From assembly GCA_910577225.1 (NCBI GenBank), contig CAJTMV010000035.1, forward strand, positions 1 through 42,838: 42,838 bases of DNA. The letters are read 5' to 3'. A program made the position numbers and the translations under genes. This DNA is from an uncultured Eubacterium sp. Its GTDB lineage: Bacteria > Bacillota > Clostridia > Lachnospirales > Lachnospiraceae. Shown piece after piece: positions 34,743-41,404 of this stretch (its first letter is position 1; the number at the start of each line of letters is the position of its first letter). Below the pieces are notes generated by a model. That model was not told where the DNA came from, did no database searches, and worked only from the letters and a program-made list of their open reading frames with translations.

Positions 34743-35219
34743 TTATCCCAACAAACACTGAGCTGCTCTCTTTCTTACCTTCTGTGAACCATACTTTGAT
34801 CGGATACTGTTAAGCGACATATCGTTTTTGTGATATCTGCTGTATTCCCCGTCATGCCATATCCAGGCTTTTTTCTTTGCAGCATATTTAAACCCAAGCT
34901 CTTTCAGCTTGTCTTTATATGCATAGCATTGAAACGCCCATATCCAGCTACCAATGATTTCAATGTCCATATTATATCCTGTGATTTCATTCAAAATCGC
35001 CTTAAAACGCGCATTTTCCTCATAGGTATATGTCTGTCCGTCTTTATCCTCCTCCTGTCTTAAACTGGCAAATAGCGCGTCATATTCGGCATTAATCTCC
35101 TGCATAATAGTAACATTGCCACCGTTATCCGGGTGATATTGTTTTAATAGATTGCGATAGTATGCCCTAAGCTCAGTTATTGTGTGCAGCTCTTCTTTTG
35201 GGAACCATTTGTACATCAT
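34743..35219 (-). CDS. J-domain protein
   Basis: A 158-residue protein. The N-terminal 45 residues match a J domain around the HPD tripeptide (LRAYYRNLLKQYHPDNGGN), which stimulates the ATPase of DnaK. The Gly/Phe and zinc-finger regions of true DnaJ are absent. The remainder has a Trp-rich patch (IIGSWIWAFQCYAYKDK and KKAWIWHDGE) found in similar ICE-borne proteins. AGGAG precedes the double ATG. It is the rightmost gene of the element. Confidence 0.8.
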   Translation of the reverse strand: MMYKWFPKEELHTITELRAYYRNLLKQYHPDNGGNVTIMQEINAEYDALFASLRQEEDKDGQTYTYEENARFKAILNEITGYNMDIEIIGSWIWAFQCYAYKDKLKELGFKYAAKKKAWIWHDGEYSRYHKNDMSLNSIRSKYGSQKVRKRAAQCLLG

Positions 35220-35354
35220 TTGTGATCTCCTTCCGTATGCATATTTGCAGACAATAAAATAAGAGCGGCAATGCGCTCTTACTGTTTTGTCTTTCTCTAT
35301 TATTTCATACTTATAATATACAACTATAATCTATCGCTTTTTCATCTGATATTT

Positions 35355-35374
35355 TGACTAACTTTCTGACTAAT
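35355..35374 (+). repeat. Integrase arm-site-like repeats, right end
   Basis: TGACTAAC (35355-35362) and TGACTAAT (35367-35374), the same pair as at 25930-25948, about 130 bp inside the right core. Confidence 0.6.
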
Positions 35375-35504
35375 TTTTCAAAAAGAAAGACGAATAAAGA
35401 CGAAAAATAACGCTCTCTCAAAATGGACAGATCTGTTATTAACCCCTTGATTTTACTGCAAGGATAACCAAAGACGAATGATGACATTTTGGAACATCTT
35501 CTCG

Positions 35505-35545
35505 CAAGAGGTGAGTGCTAAAATTTTCTGACAAATTTTGTGAAG
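35505..35545 (+). repeat. attR-like core (41-bp direct repeat)
   Basis: Identical to 25829-25869. It contains only the perfect CIRCE half. Sequence to its right (arm-like repeats, terminator, integrase tail) is not a clean host flank but the start of a second, decayed element using the same site. Confidence 0.85.
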
Positions 35546-35596
35546 CGCTGAATTTATGCGGTTTCTAAAGGGTATCTATTTCTATTTTACCCATTT

Positions 35597-35631
35597 TGAC
35601 ATACGATTGACATATTTTTCTTCTGACATAC
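35597..35631 (+). repeat. Arm-site-like repeats of the second element
   Basis: TGACATAC (35597-35604), TGACATAT (35608-35615), TGACATAC (35624-35631). They occupy the position that TGACTAA repeats have in the intact element, 51 bp from the core, and fit a related integrase with different arm specificity. Confidence 0.5.
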
Positions 35632-35636
35632 AAAAA

Positions 35637-35661
35637 CCACCGCCGATATTGCTGACGGTGG
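35637..35661 (-). terminator. Terminator of the lost integrase
   Basis: CCACCG and CGGTGG arms followed on the minus strand by TTTTTG, right after the integrase remnant's stop, as in the intact element. Confidence 0.6.
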
Positions 35662-35669
35662 ATTCCTGC

Positions 35670-35720
35670 TTAGAAATTGATTACATTATCAATTCTCTGT
35701 ACTTCCTTTTCGGTTCTCTC
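35670..35720 (-). pseudogene. Integrase C-terminal remnant
   Basis: The minus strand reads ERTEKEVQRIDNVINF and stop. This aligns with the last 16 residues of the intact integrase (ERTEKEVKRIEQAMNF). The stop lies 125 bp from its core, against 127 bp in the intact element. All catalytic residues are gone. Confidence 0.75.
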
Positions 35721-35787
35721 GTTTGCCAAAACAGACGGACAGCCTTGTGATACATTCCTCCATGTCCGGCATTTCCACTCTGCTCAT
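35689..35787 (-). pseudogene. Chimeric ORF across a deletion junction
   Basis: A 32-codon frame starts MSRVEMPDMEECITRLSVCF at 35787, overlapping the previous gene's stop as ATGA, then runs out of frame into the integrase remnant near 35720. The normal start and overlap suggest the first 20-odd codons are the head of a real gene whose rest was deleted together with most of the integrase. Confidence 0.5.
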
Positions 35788-36272
35788 TCCAGAATGCCCT
35801 CCAGTTCCTTTTGCGCATGGTATAAATAATCATCCGCAACAAACATCATATCGCAGATATTGGACGCACAGCCGCCAATTGCAACTATTTCATCCCTTTT
35901 AAGGCACGTCTTGCTCAGGGAATTAGCTTCTATCGTTGTCCGCAGCACGGTTGATGCCTTTTCCAGTTTTAATGCTGCTTCTGAAATAACATCCTGAAAT
36001 TCCAGATTATGCACATCCGGCTCCTGCTTTGTTTTCCCTTTCAGATACCCCAGCTTGAAAGCGGTCAGTATCGCCCGCGATTTTCCCATCTGTGCATAGT
36101 CGTCTACTTTCAATAGCAGGAGAAAATCATTTTTCTTTTCCGTGTCCATCATGTCCATTGCCGTTTTGTCCGCAATTTCTGCTGTCTGGCGTTTGTAGCT
36201 GGCAGGAATGCTTTGCAGTTCTGCCTTTGCTGGTTTTGCTGCCTGTTTTCTTTTTTTCTTAAAAATTCCCAT
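35784..36272 (-). CDS. Hypothetical 162-residue protein
   Basis: Not recognised. A very basic N-terminus (FKKKRKQAAKPAK) leads into a helical body with LLLLKVDDYAQMGKSRAILTA and a Cys-containing C-terminal part (GGCASNICDMMFVADDYLYHA). AAGGACATG precedes the ATG. It overlaps the following broken gene by 4 bp (ATGA), marking a former operon in the decayed element. Confidence 0.65.
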   Translation of the reverse strand: MGIFKKKRKQAAKPAKAELQSIPASYKRQTAEIADKTAMDMMDTEKKNDFLLLLKVDDYAQMGKSRAILTAFKLGYLKGKTKQEPDVHNLEFQDVISEAALKLEKASTVLRTTIEANSLSKTCLKRDEIVAIGGCASNICDMMFVADDYLYHAQKELEGILE

Positions 36273-36374
36273 AAAATCATGTCCTTTCTTTAAAAACTGT
36301 TGATTGTGTAACGTCTGTGTTGTTCCTTTTGTTTTAAGATTTTTTATTTTTTTCTGCCACTTCTTTTGTTTTTC

Positions 36375-36408
36375 AGCCGGATATGGTATAGTATTTCAGT
36401 ATCCGGCT
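36375..36408 (+). terminator. Hairpin with T-run
   Basis: AGCCGGATA and TATCCGGCT arms followed by TTTTT on the plus strand. It directly precedes a regulator remnant. Confidence 0.6.
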
Positions 36409-36413
36409 TTTTG

Positions 36414-36530
36414 GTGTCCGGGTTAAAACGTGATAATTTCAGCGAAAAGCAACTAAAACAGATAGCCGACATTCTAAATTGTGATTTTAAGGGAAGTTTC
36501 ATAATGAGAGATACCGGGGAAGAAATATAA
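36414..36530 (+). pseudogene. C-terminal remnant of an XRE regulator
   Basis: The frame LKRDNFSEKQLKQIADILNC, continuing to a FIMRDTGEEI end, is the typical tail of XRE/HTH regulators of integrative elements. The HTH itself is missing. A GTG at 36414 opens the frame but has no ribosome binding site. Confidence 0.6.
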
Positions 36531-36583
36531 AAAAGGCGGGATTTTAACGCCCTGTTTTTTATTTTTACACATATTTTTACAAT

Positions 36584-36617
36584 ACGTGTTTACAGCACAC
36601 GTGCTATATGTTATTAT
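36584..36617 (+). promoter_or_regulatory. hicAB promoter and operator-like repeat
   Basis: TTTACA (36589-36594), 17 bp, TATTAT (36612-36617), then the hicA ribosome binding site. ACGTG (36584-36588) and CACGT (36598-36602) form an inverted repeat around the -35, and GCACACGTGC lies in the spacer. HicB-type antitoxins usually bind such sites to autoregulate. Confidence 0.55.
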
Positions 36618-36640
36618 AATAATGCAAGGAGGAAAACAAA

Positions 36641-36829
36641 ATGCCAATGAAACCAGGGGAGATGGAAAAACTAATCCTTGCAGACGGATGGATGTTCAAA
36701 AACCAAGAAGGTTCTCACAAAAATTACATACATCCGACTAAACCAGGAAAAGTCACAATACCTTTTCACAAAAAAGACCTTCCCAAAGGTACAGAAAATT
36801 CTATCAAAAGACAGGCGGGGCTTAAATAG
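36641..36829 (+). CDS. hicA: HicA mRNA interferase toxin
   Basis: A 62-residue HicA toxin, a translation-dependent mRNA-cleaving enzyme with a dsRBD-like fold. The catalytic histidine is in EGSHKNY (His26), with the preceding DGW and the final IPFHKKDLPKGTENSIKRQAG typical of the family. CAAGGAGG precedes the ATG. hicB follows 45 bp downstream. Toxin-first order is usual for hicAB. Confidence 0.9.
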   Translation: MPMKPGEMEKLILADGWMFKNQEGSHKNYIHPTKPGKVTIPFHKKDLPKGTENSIKRQAGLK

Positions 36830-36874
36830 CCCCACTGCCTGCAACCCTTTAAATAAATTTAGGAGGTGTGTTAA

Positions 36875-37303
36875 ATGTTATCAATGTATCCAGCCTGTTT
36901 TTTTCACGAAGATAATGGTTATTCCGTAGTGTTTCCTGACCTTAACTGGCTCTCCACGTGCGGCGATACTTTTGAAGAATCTATGGAAATGGCTGTCGAA
37001 TGTTTAGCTGGTTATCTTCACACTTGTCAAATGGATGGCGATAACATCCCGAAACCGTCCAAATTATCTGACATTGACCCGCAAGCCGTTGCAAAGGAAC
37101 TTGACCCAGATGCGCCTATGTGTGAATCTTTTGTCAACATGGTTTCCGTAGATGTAGCTTCATATGCGAAAGAACATTTTGAAAAATCCGTCAAAAAAAC
37201 CCTTACTATTCCTGCATGGCTTAATGCCGCGGCATTGGAACACAATGTAAATTTTTCACAGGTTTTACAGGACGCATTAAAAGCACAGTTGCACATAGGA
37301 TAA
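36875..37303 (+). CDS. hicB: HicB antitoxin
   Basis: A 142-residue HicB antitoxin. The N-terminal RNase H-like domain (YPACFFHEDNGYSVVFPDLN) neutralises HicA, and the C-terminal ribbon-helix-helix (LTIPAWLNAAALEHNVNFSQ) binds DNA. AGGAGG precedes the ATG. The pair probably stabilises the decayed element. Confidence 0.9.
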   Translation: MLSMYPACFFHEDNGYSVVFPDLNWLSTCGDTFEESMEMAVECLAGYLHTCQMDGDNIPKPSKLSDIDPQAVAKELDPDAPMCESFVNMVSVDVASYAKEHFEKSVKKTLTIPAWLNAAALEHNVNFSQVLQDALKAQLHIG

Positions 37304-37399
37304 TCTTTCTCTGTTGAAGCTGTCTGCAAAATATGTGAATTGTTCCATTGCGATATAGAGGATATTTTCCAGTATGTGCCGGATAAAAACGGCTCTTGA
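37304..37399 (+). pseudogene. C-terminal remnant of a second XRE regulator
   Basis: Directly after the hicB stop, in the same frame, SVEAVCKICELFHCDIEDIF and QYVPDKNGS then stop. This is the standard tail of small XRE regulators (a 'LCDLLDCQPGDILEYVPD'-like end). The HTH and any start are missing. Confidence 0.6.
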
Positions 37400-37483
37400 A
37401 ATCTGATTGCAGATATGCTATATTAGACGTAGAAAAAGGGAAAGCCATAGAAGCGGCTCTACCCCTTAAACAACTAAACTAAA

Positions 37484-37497
37484 ACCTCATGTGAGGT
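37484..37497 (-). terminator. Terminator overlapping the holin-like toxin stop
   Basis: ACCTCATGTGAGGT, 6-bp arms with a 2-nt loop, followed on the minus strand by TTTTAGTTTAG. The stop codon of the toxin ORF (37487-37489) lies within the hairpin. Confidence 0.5.
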
Positions 37498-37621
37498 CAG
37501 CCGTCGCTATTGCAGTAGTGGCGGCTATTTCTTTATTTCCCTTGTAAATCTGATAAATCAAATTAGCAAGGGCGACAACGAGTATACCTATCTGAATCAA
37601 GTCCTGATATGTAACGTACAT
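37487..37621 (-). CDS. Putative holin-like toxin (Hol_Tox type)
   Basis: A 44-residue peptide: MYVTYQDLIQIGILVVALAN, then LIYQIYKGNK and a polar tail. One membrane helix followed by basic residues resembles the putative holin-like toxin family, often toxins of type I systems with an antisense RNA. AGGAGG lies 8 nt before the ATG at 37621, which fixes the start inside a longer frame. A possible antisense transcript from the left could not be proven. Confidence 0.65.
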   Translation of the reverse strand: MYVTYQDLIQIGILVVALANLIYQIYKGNKEIAATTAIATADLT

Positions 37622-37652
37622 TGCATCGCCCTCCTTTCTTTCGTCTGGAGGG

Positions 37653-38039
37653 CTACTTTGAACCCTCCGAAAAATAAGAGGGGTAAAGCCGCCTGGCTCT
37701 ATGGTTTTCCCATATCGACAATATAACATATTTTCTGCTATCGGGCAACTGTTTTAGAAATTTGCTGTTTCGACGTTCCTGTTCCGCTTCCCATTCTTTG
37801 ATTTTTTGTAGCTTTTCTTCTATTTCTCTTTCTTTTGCTGTCTGCTGTGCTTCATATTTTGCTCTACTTTCTGCTTTCTTTCTGCTAAAAAGAGATACAA
37901 AATCCTCCTGTGTCAATTTAAAACCCCAATAATTAGGATAATCATTATCTGAAATATAAATTGCGTCATTTTCCCTCAAATCCAGCGTTTCTTGCGTTAT
38001 TTTGTTATCTTCTTTCTTAACTATCTTTACAAATACCAT
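37653..38039 (-). CDS. Hypothetical coiled-coil protein
   Basis: A 128-residue protein from the ATG at 38039 (AAAGG 8 nt upstream). An in-frame ATG at 38069 has no ribosome binding site. The N-terminal part is beta-like (VFVKIVKKEDNKITQETLDL, then an acidic NDAIYISDNDYPNYWGF). The middle is a charged helix rich in Lys/Glu, probably coiled coil (about 60-100). Not recognised. Confidence 0.6.
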   Translation of the reverse strand: MVFVKIVKKEDNKITQETLDLRENDAIYISDNDYPNYWGFKLTQEDFVSLFSRKKAESRAKYEAQQTAKEREIEEKLQKIKEWEAEQERRNSKFLKQLPDSRKYVILSIWENHRARRLYPSYFSEGSK

Positions 38040-38102
38040 GTTCCCTACCTTTCCGGCTTTTCCGACCATTGCATGAGATACCGCTTGTTTGATTACTTCA
38101 TG

Positions 38103-38306
38103 TTACTCCTCTGCCTTTAAAAGATACTCAATGTTCTGTAAAATACGCTCGATATTCTGCAACGTGTTCTGTTGTTCCCCCAGTGCGTCTAAAATCCTTG
38201 CTCCCATTGATTCTGTAATCGGAGTGCGTTTTGCGTCCTTAGACGCACTGTACTCTTTCAACACGTCTTTCTGCTCTGCTGTGTAAAATTTCGCTGTTTC
38301 ACTCAT
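38103..38306 (-). CDS. Hypothetical small helical protein
   Basis: A 67-residue ORF with GAGAGG before the ATG. The polar N-terminus (SETAKFYTAEQKDVLKEYSA) is followed by a heptad-like helix (LQNIERILQNIEYLLKAEE). No family recognised. Similar small proteins occur in conjugative elements. Confidence 0.55.
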   Translation of the reverse strand: MSETAKFYTAEQKDVLKEYSASKDAKRTPITESMGARILDALGEQQNTLQNIERILQNIEYLLKAEE

Positions 38307-38363
38307 AATGATAAACCTCTCTTTCCATTATCTGGCTCGACACAATGTCGAACCCCATATATA

Positions 38364-38519
38364 TTATTCCTCGCTTGTCCCTGCTATTTTGGCTGGTTCT
38401 TTGCGCTTGGAAGTTGGCTTTATCGGGGGTGGTTCAATTGGTCTTACCCCGCTATTGGTAATTTCTGCCCCAATCTTTCCGCACTCTGACATTCTTTGTT
38501 TCATCTGTTCCGAAATCAC
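38364..38519 (-). CDS. Possible small protein (51 aa, GTG start)
   Basis: A GTG-started frame with GAAGGAGAG about 10 nt upstream: ISEQMKQRMSECGKIGAEIT, then a proline/lysine-rich C-terminus (VRPIEPPPIKPTSKRKEPAK). It follows the sigma-like gene closely on the same strand. No family recognised. Confidence 0.4.
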   Translation of the reverse strand: MISEQMKQRMSECGKIGAEITNSGVRPIEPPPIKPTSKRKEPAKIAGTSEE

Positions 38520-38534
38520 TTTTTGGACTCTCCT

Positions 38535-38750
38535 TCATTTGAAGGTAAGTCCGGCTTCAGCAATATCAAACTTTTCCAGTAGTTCACGTTTTACCTTGCC
38601 TATCCGAAGTCGCCGCAGTCCAGTTTCCTTTATCTGGCGTATTCTGGATATGGTTACGCCCTGTTCCCTCGCAACCGCCGCCATAGTCTTATCATGCAGA
38701 AAAATTTCTTTGATTATTTCATTCTCTTTTGTGGCTGTGTAACGCTCCAC
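38535..38750 (-). CDS. Sigma-70 region 4-like small HTH protein
   Basis: A 71-residue protein with an HTH (TMAAVAREQGVTISRIRQIK followed by ETGLRRLR) like sigma region 4. Regions 2 and 3 are absent. The GTG at 38750 lacks an ideal ribosome binding site, while the frame remains open upstream for 12 codons to a stop. Element-borne small sigma-like regulators exist in Tn916 relatives, but this may be a truncated fragment. Confidence 0.55.
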   Translation of the reverse strand: MERYTATKENEIIKEIFLHDKTMAAVAREQGVTISRIRQIKETGLRRLRIGKVKRELLEKFDIAEAGLTFK

Positions 38751-38824
38751 AATGCCCCATAATTCATTTTCAGAGTGTTCCTTTTAATCGAAAAAACTCA
38801 AATACGGGACAAACAGAAGGAAAA

Positions 38825-38844
38825 GAGCGGCATCACTGCCGCTC
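38825..38844 (-). terminator. Hairpin terminator
   Basis: GAGCGGC and GCCGCTC arms with a 6-nt loop, followed on the minus strand by TTTTCCTT. Confidence 0.55.
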
Positions 38845-38874
38845 ATTGTCGTGGGAGATTTCCAAAAGAAAAAA

Positions 38875-38892
38875 AGCGGTGGCAAGCCCGCT
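38875..38892 (-). terminator. Terminator of the 49-residue gene
   Basis: AGCGG and CCGCT arms flanked by an A-run and a T-run, 8 bp after the stop of the gene at 38900-39049. It stands in tandem with the hairpin at 38825. Confidence 0.5.
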
Positions 38893-38899
38893 CTTTTTC

Positions 38900-39049
38900 T
38901 TAATCTTCTTTTTCTTCTTTATCCTTCTTCTTTTTACCTTCAACTGATTCGATACAATCAACAATATCATCGCTTGTGAAATTTTTTGATTTTAACCACT
39001 CGATAAGGTTTAATACTTCTCTTGCTGTCATTGCTTTTAATACCTCCAT
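38900..39049 (-). CDS. Hypothetical small protein (49 aa)
   Basis: Starts MEVLKAMTAREVLNLIEWLK with AAAGGAG before the ATG at 39049, and ends in a very charged KKKKDKEEKED tail. The first 35 residues look like a compact helical domain. Not recognised. A longer in-frame start to 39103 lacks a ribosome binding site. Confidence 0.55.
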   Translation of the reverse strand: MEVLKAMTAREVLNLIEWLKSKNFTSDDIVDCIESVEGKKKKDKEEKED

Positions 39050-39147
39050 CTTCCAATCTCCTTTCCGTTCATCAGATTTACCTGCCTCATCTGATAATAT
39101 CATTACAAACTATTTTTGGTTTAAAATCAATATATAAATTAAACTTT

Positions 39148-39357
39148 TTATGGTTTATTTTCTACGTACTTTATTATATTTCCCGGCTGCATATCCAATA
39201 ATTCGCAAATCTGCCCCAATGTTTTTATCCCTATCATTTCTCCCTTCCTTAATTTTTGCATGGCCGACTGACTAAGTATGTTTTCCCTTAATATTCTGGT
39301 ACTATTATATCCTGATTCCTTTAATGTTTCAATCACATCTATCTTATATGCTAACAT
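39148..39357 (-). CDS. XRE-family small regulator
   Basis: A 69-residue Cro/CI-like protein: the HTH is in ILSQSAMQKLRKGEMIGIKT, and the end LGQICELLDMQPGNIIKYVE is the standard XRE tail. AAGGAGG precedes the ATG. It is the last gene with a good translation start before the decayed right end of the second element. Confidence 0.8.
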   Translation of the reverse strand: MLAYKIDVIETLKESGYNSTRILRENILSQSAMQKLRKGEMIGIKTLGQICELLDMQPGNIIKYVENKP

Positions 39358-39529
39358 GGCTCAGCCTCCTTTTCTTTATTCTAATTTGATATTACAAAAA
39401 AGTCAAGAAAAATAATCCAAATAAAGTTTAAAAAGTACTTGGCAATAAACCAATATTGGTTTGTGATGGACTTATCAAACAAAGAAGAAACAAAGGAATT
39501 CTATGAAAACAACAATCATATAGAGATAA
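39358..39529. other. Intergenic, no supported gene
   Basis: A/T-rich region between the XRE gene and a coding remnant. A 40-codon frame from an ATG at 39463 (MDLSNKEETKEFYENNNHIE) has no ribosome binding site and shifts out of the frame that continues below. Confidence 0.35.
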
Positions 39530-39706
39530 TACTATTGTCATTTTGCACAAAAGAAACACGCTGTATTTTTGGAGAAAATCGCTTTTGAAAAACCGTGTCT
39601 GATTTTGCCAGTACAGCTTGAACGCAAGAACACAAAATTCCGTGTTGTTGATGAAGCTGAGCAGCCCGATGGCTCTATCATCGTCCATATCAAAAAGCAA
39701 TCTTGA
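39530..39706 (+). pseudogene. Coding remnant, unknown family
   Basis: After a stop at 39527 a 58-codon frame reads YYCHFAQKKHAVFLEKIAFE, then CLILPVQLERKNTKFRVVDE and ends at 39706. It looks protein-like but has no start codon or ribosome binding site, so it is probably the 3' end of a gene from the decayed element. I do not recognise the family. Confidence 0.4.
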
Positions 39707-39862
39707 AATCGGACGGAACAGGGGGCTGCCATTGGAGCAGACAATACTTTACCTGTATCCAGAAAATTAGCAATTCTATCCTATCTGTTATTTCTATTTT
39801 TCCACCCGAAACAGGAAGCCCATTTTCTATTACTTTTTCGTTAAATTTCTTCCTCCCTCCGC
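39707..39862. other. Probable junction of decayed element with host DNA
   Basis: Composition changes from element-like to host-like across this stretch. No third copy of the 41-bp core, no inverted repeat and no supported gene were seen, so the right end of the second element is not defined. Confidence 0.35.
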
Positions 39863-41152
39863 TTAGTTTTGCTTTGTTGTCCGGCAAACCCTTTGAATGA
39901 CTTCCTCTCCCTGCGCTTCTCCGTCGATCAGCAGCACGGCCACATCATTGACGTTCGTCCCGGTTGCCCCGGTCACGATCAGACCGTCACATTTTTGCAG
40001 CGCATGATAAGCGTCGTTTTGCTTTAGCGTTTTGAAAATATCAATTCCCTGTTCCATCAGGCGCTGCTTTGTCTGCCAGTCACAGTAACCGCCCGCTGCA
40101 TCCGTCGGACCGTCTGTACCGTCGCTTCCCACGCTGAATACAGCGGTCCCTTTTAATCCCGCGATACCGGCGGCTGCCGCAAGCGCCAGCTCCTGATTCC
40201 GTCCGCCTTTGCCGTCTCCGGTCAGATGCACGACCGTTTCCCCGCCTGCCACAAACGCCAGCCGTTTTCCTTTTGTAACGTGGCTTTTTGCAACAGAGGC
40301 AAGAAACGAACCCGCCTCTTTTGCCTCACACTCCAGCTGGTCGGTCAATATGACCGGCTCATACCCAAGCGCCCGGCATTCCTCTGCGGCAGCGCTGCAC
40401 AAATTTTTTACGCTTCCGGTAATTCTGGTCTGCACGTTAAACAGTTCTTTCGGCGTTTCTGTCCGCAGGCACGCAAGCGCCTGGTCGCTTAATTTTAAGC
40501 CGTATTTGCGGACGATGGAACATGCGGCTTCACAGGAGGATGTATCCGGATAAGCCGGACCGGACGCGATCATATCCAGCGGATCTCCTAAAATATCGCT
40601 GAGCACAATACTGTATATCTGCGCCGGCTCGCACAGCTTCGCAAATTTGCCGCCTTTTACGGCGGAAAGCCGTTTACGTATCGTATTGATCTCCACAATA
40701 TCCGCACCGCAGGCTAACAGCTGTCTGGTAATGTCCGCCAGCTCCTCTCCCGAAACCAGCGGCTTTTCGAATAACGCCGAGCCTCCTCCGGACAGTAAAA
40801 ACAACACCGTATCCTGCGCACAAAGTCCGCTTGTAAGATCCAGCGCCGCCTGTGTGCCCGCAAAGGAATTTTCATCCGGTACCGGATGTCCTGCTTCGTA
40901 ACAGTCCATATCCGCAATCTCACCTTTGACGTGCTCATATTTCGTAATAACCACACCGCGCGTAATCCGGCTGCCCAGCATGACAGACGCGGCTTTTGCC
41001 ATCTGCCACGCCGCTTTCCCGACAGCCACAACATAAATATTTCCACGGTCAAACTGCTTTTGCCTGATTGCCTGTGCGACTGCCTCATCCGGCAAAACCT
41101 TTTGTATCGCCTTTGCAACGATCCGATCTGCGTCTTCCCTTAACGTTCCCAT
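39863..41152 (-). CDS. Glycerate 2-kinase (MOFRL type)
   Basis: A 429-residue glycerate kinase of the DUF4147/MOFRL family, phosphorylating D-glycerate to 2-phosphoglycerate. The N-terminal domain has VAVGKAAWQMAKAA and LLSGGGSALFEKP. The C-terminal MOFRL domain has GGETVVHLTGDGKGGRNQEL and GSDGTDGPTDAAGG. I start at 41152, with GGAGG 6 nt upstream. The ATG two codons earlier abuts that site. Base composition is host-like, unlike the genes to its left. Confidence 0.9.
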   Translation of the reverse strand: MGTLREDADRIVAKAIQKVLPDEAVAQAIRQKQFDRGNIYVVAVGKAAWQMAKAASVMLGSRITRGVVITKYEHVKGEIADMDCYEAGHPVPDENSFAGTQAALDLTSGLCAQDTVLFLLSGGGSALFEKPLVSGEELADITRQLLACGADIVEINTIRKRLSAVKGGKFAKLCEPAQIYSIVLSDILGDPLDMIASGPAYPDTSSCEAACSIVRKYGLKLSDQALACLRTETPKELFNVQTRITGSVKNLCSAAAEECRALGYEPVILTDQLECEAKEAGSFLASVAKSHVTKGKRLAFVAGGETVVHLTGDGKGGRNQELALAAAAGIAGLKGTAVFSVGSDGTDGPTDAAGGYCDWQTKQRLMEQGIDIFKTLKQNDAYHALQKCDGLIVTGATGTNVNDVAVLLIDGEAQGEEVIQRVCRTTKQN

Positions 41153-41268
41153 TCCCATCCTCCGATTTTAACGATTAAAAATAATTGATTTCTTTCCATT
41201 TTATTATTGTTTGTTTTTATTTGCAAGCGCATAATAATAGACGGAATGGAGGCGTACTTTATGAAATA

Positions 41269-41391
41269 ATGGAAAAACCATTCACAGTCAGCCGTACCGC
41301 TATCTGTTACGAAGAAAAATTTTTTGTTCCTGTCACAAATACAGAAAATGGGGAAGTCAATGATCGTACACTAACTGATACCGGGCATTAG
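41269..41391 (+). CDS. Possible 40-residue ORF behind a two-codon minigene
   Basis: GGAGG (41248-41252) is ideally spaced 8 nt before ATG-AAA-TAA (41261-41269). The stop overlaps the next ATG (TAATG), which opens a 40-residue frame MEKPFTVSRTAICYEEKFFV ending at 41391. No family recognised. It may be a remnant of a longer gene. Confidence 0.3.
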   Translation: MEKPFTVSRTAICYEEKFFVPVTNTENGEVNDRTLTDTGH

Positions 41392-41404
41392 AAAAATGAT
41401 ATAA

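Larger units (their letters stand above)
25829..35545. mobile_element. Integrative element in the clpB operator
   Basis: A 9.7-kb element bounded by a 41-bp direct repeat, with a tyrosine integrase at its left end transcribed toward the attL core. Arm-like repeats lie inside both ends. Cargo in order: integrase, 63-residue protein, excisionase-like HTH, DEAH helicase, 553-residue unknown, serine recombinase, DUF5688-like, tiny membrane peptides, TM2 protein, XRE regulator, J-domain protein. It is visibly more A/T-rich than the flanking host genes. No relaxase, type IV secretion or replication gene is seen, so it is a mobilisable or satellite-type island rather than a self-transferring ICE. 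Confidence 0.85.

Noticed and set aside
35505..35531. Second CIRCE operator at the attR core
   Set aside because: Only one half (TTAGCACTC on the minus strand) is present. The other half position reads GAGAAGATG and there is no heat-shock gene downstream.
25829..35545. Self-transmissible ICE
   Set aside because: No relaxase, coupling protein, type IV secretion or replication gene could be found, so only an integrative or mobilisable island is claimed.
39690..39887. 65-codon minus-strand ORF at the end of the glycerate kinase
   Set aside because: It overlaps the kinase 3' end in another frame, has no ribosome binding site and covers the plus-strand coding remnant. Likely a shadow.
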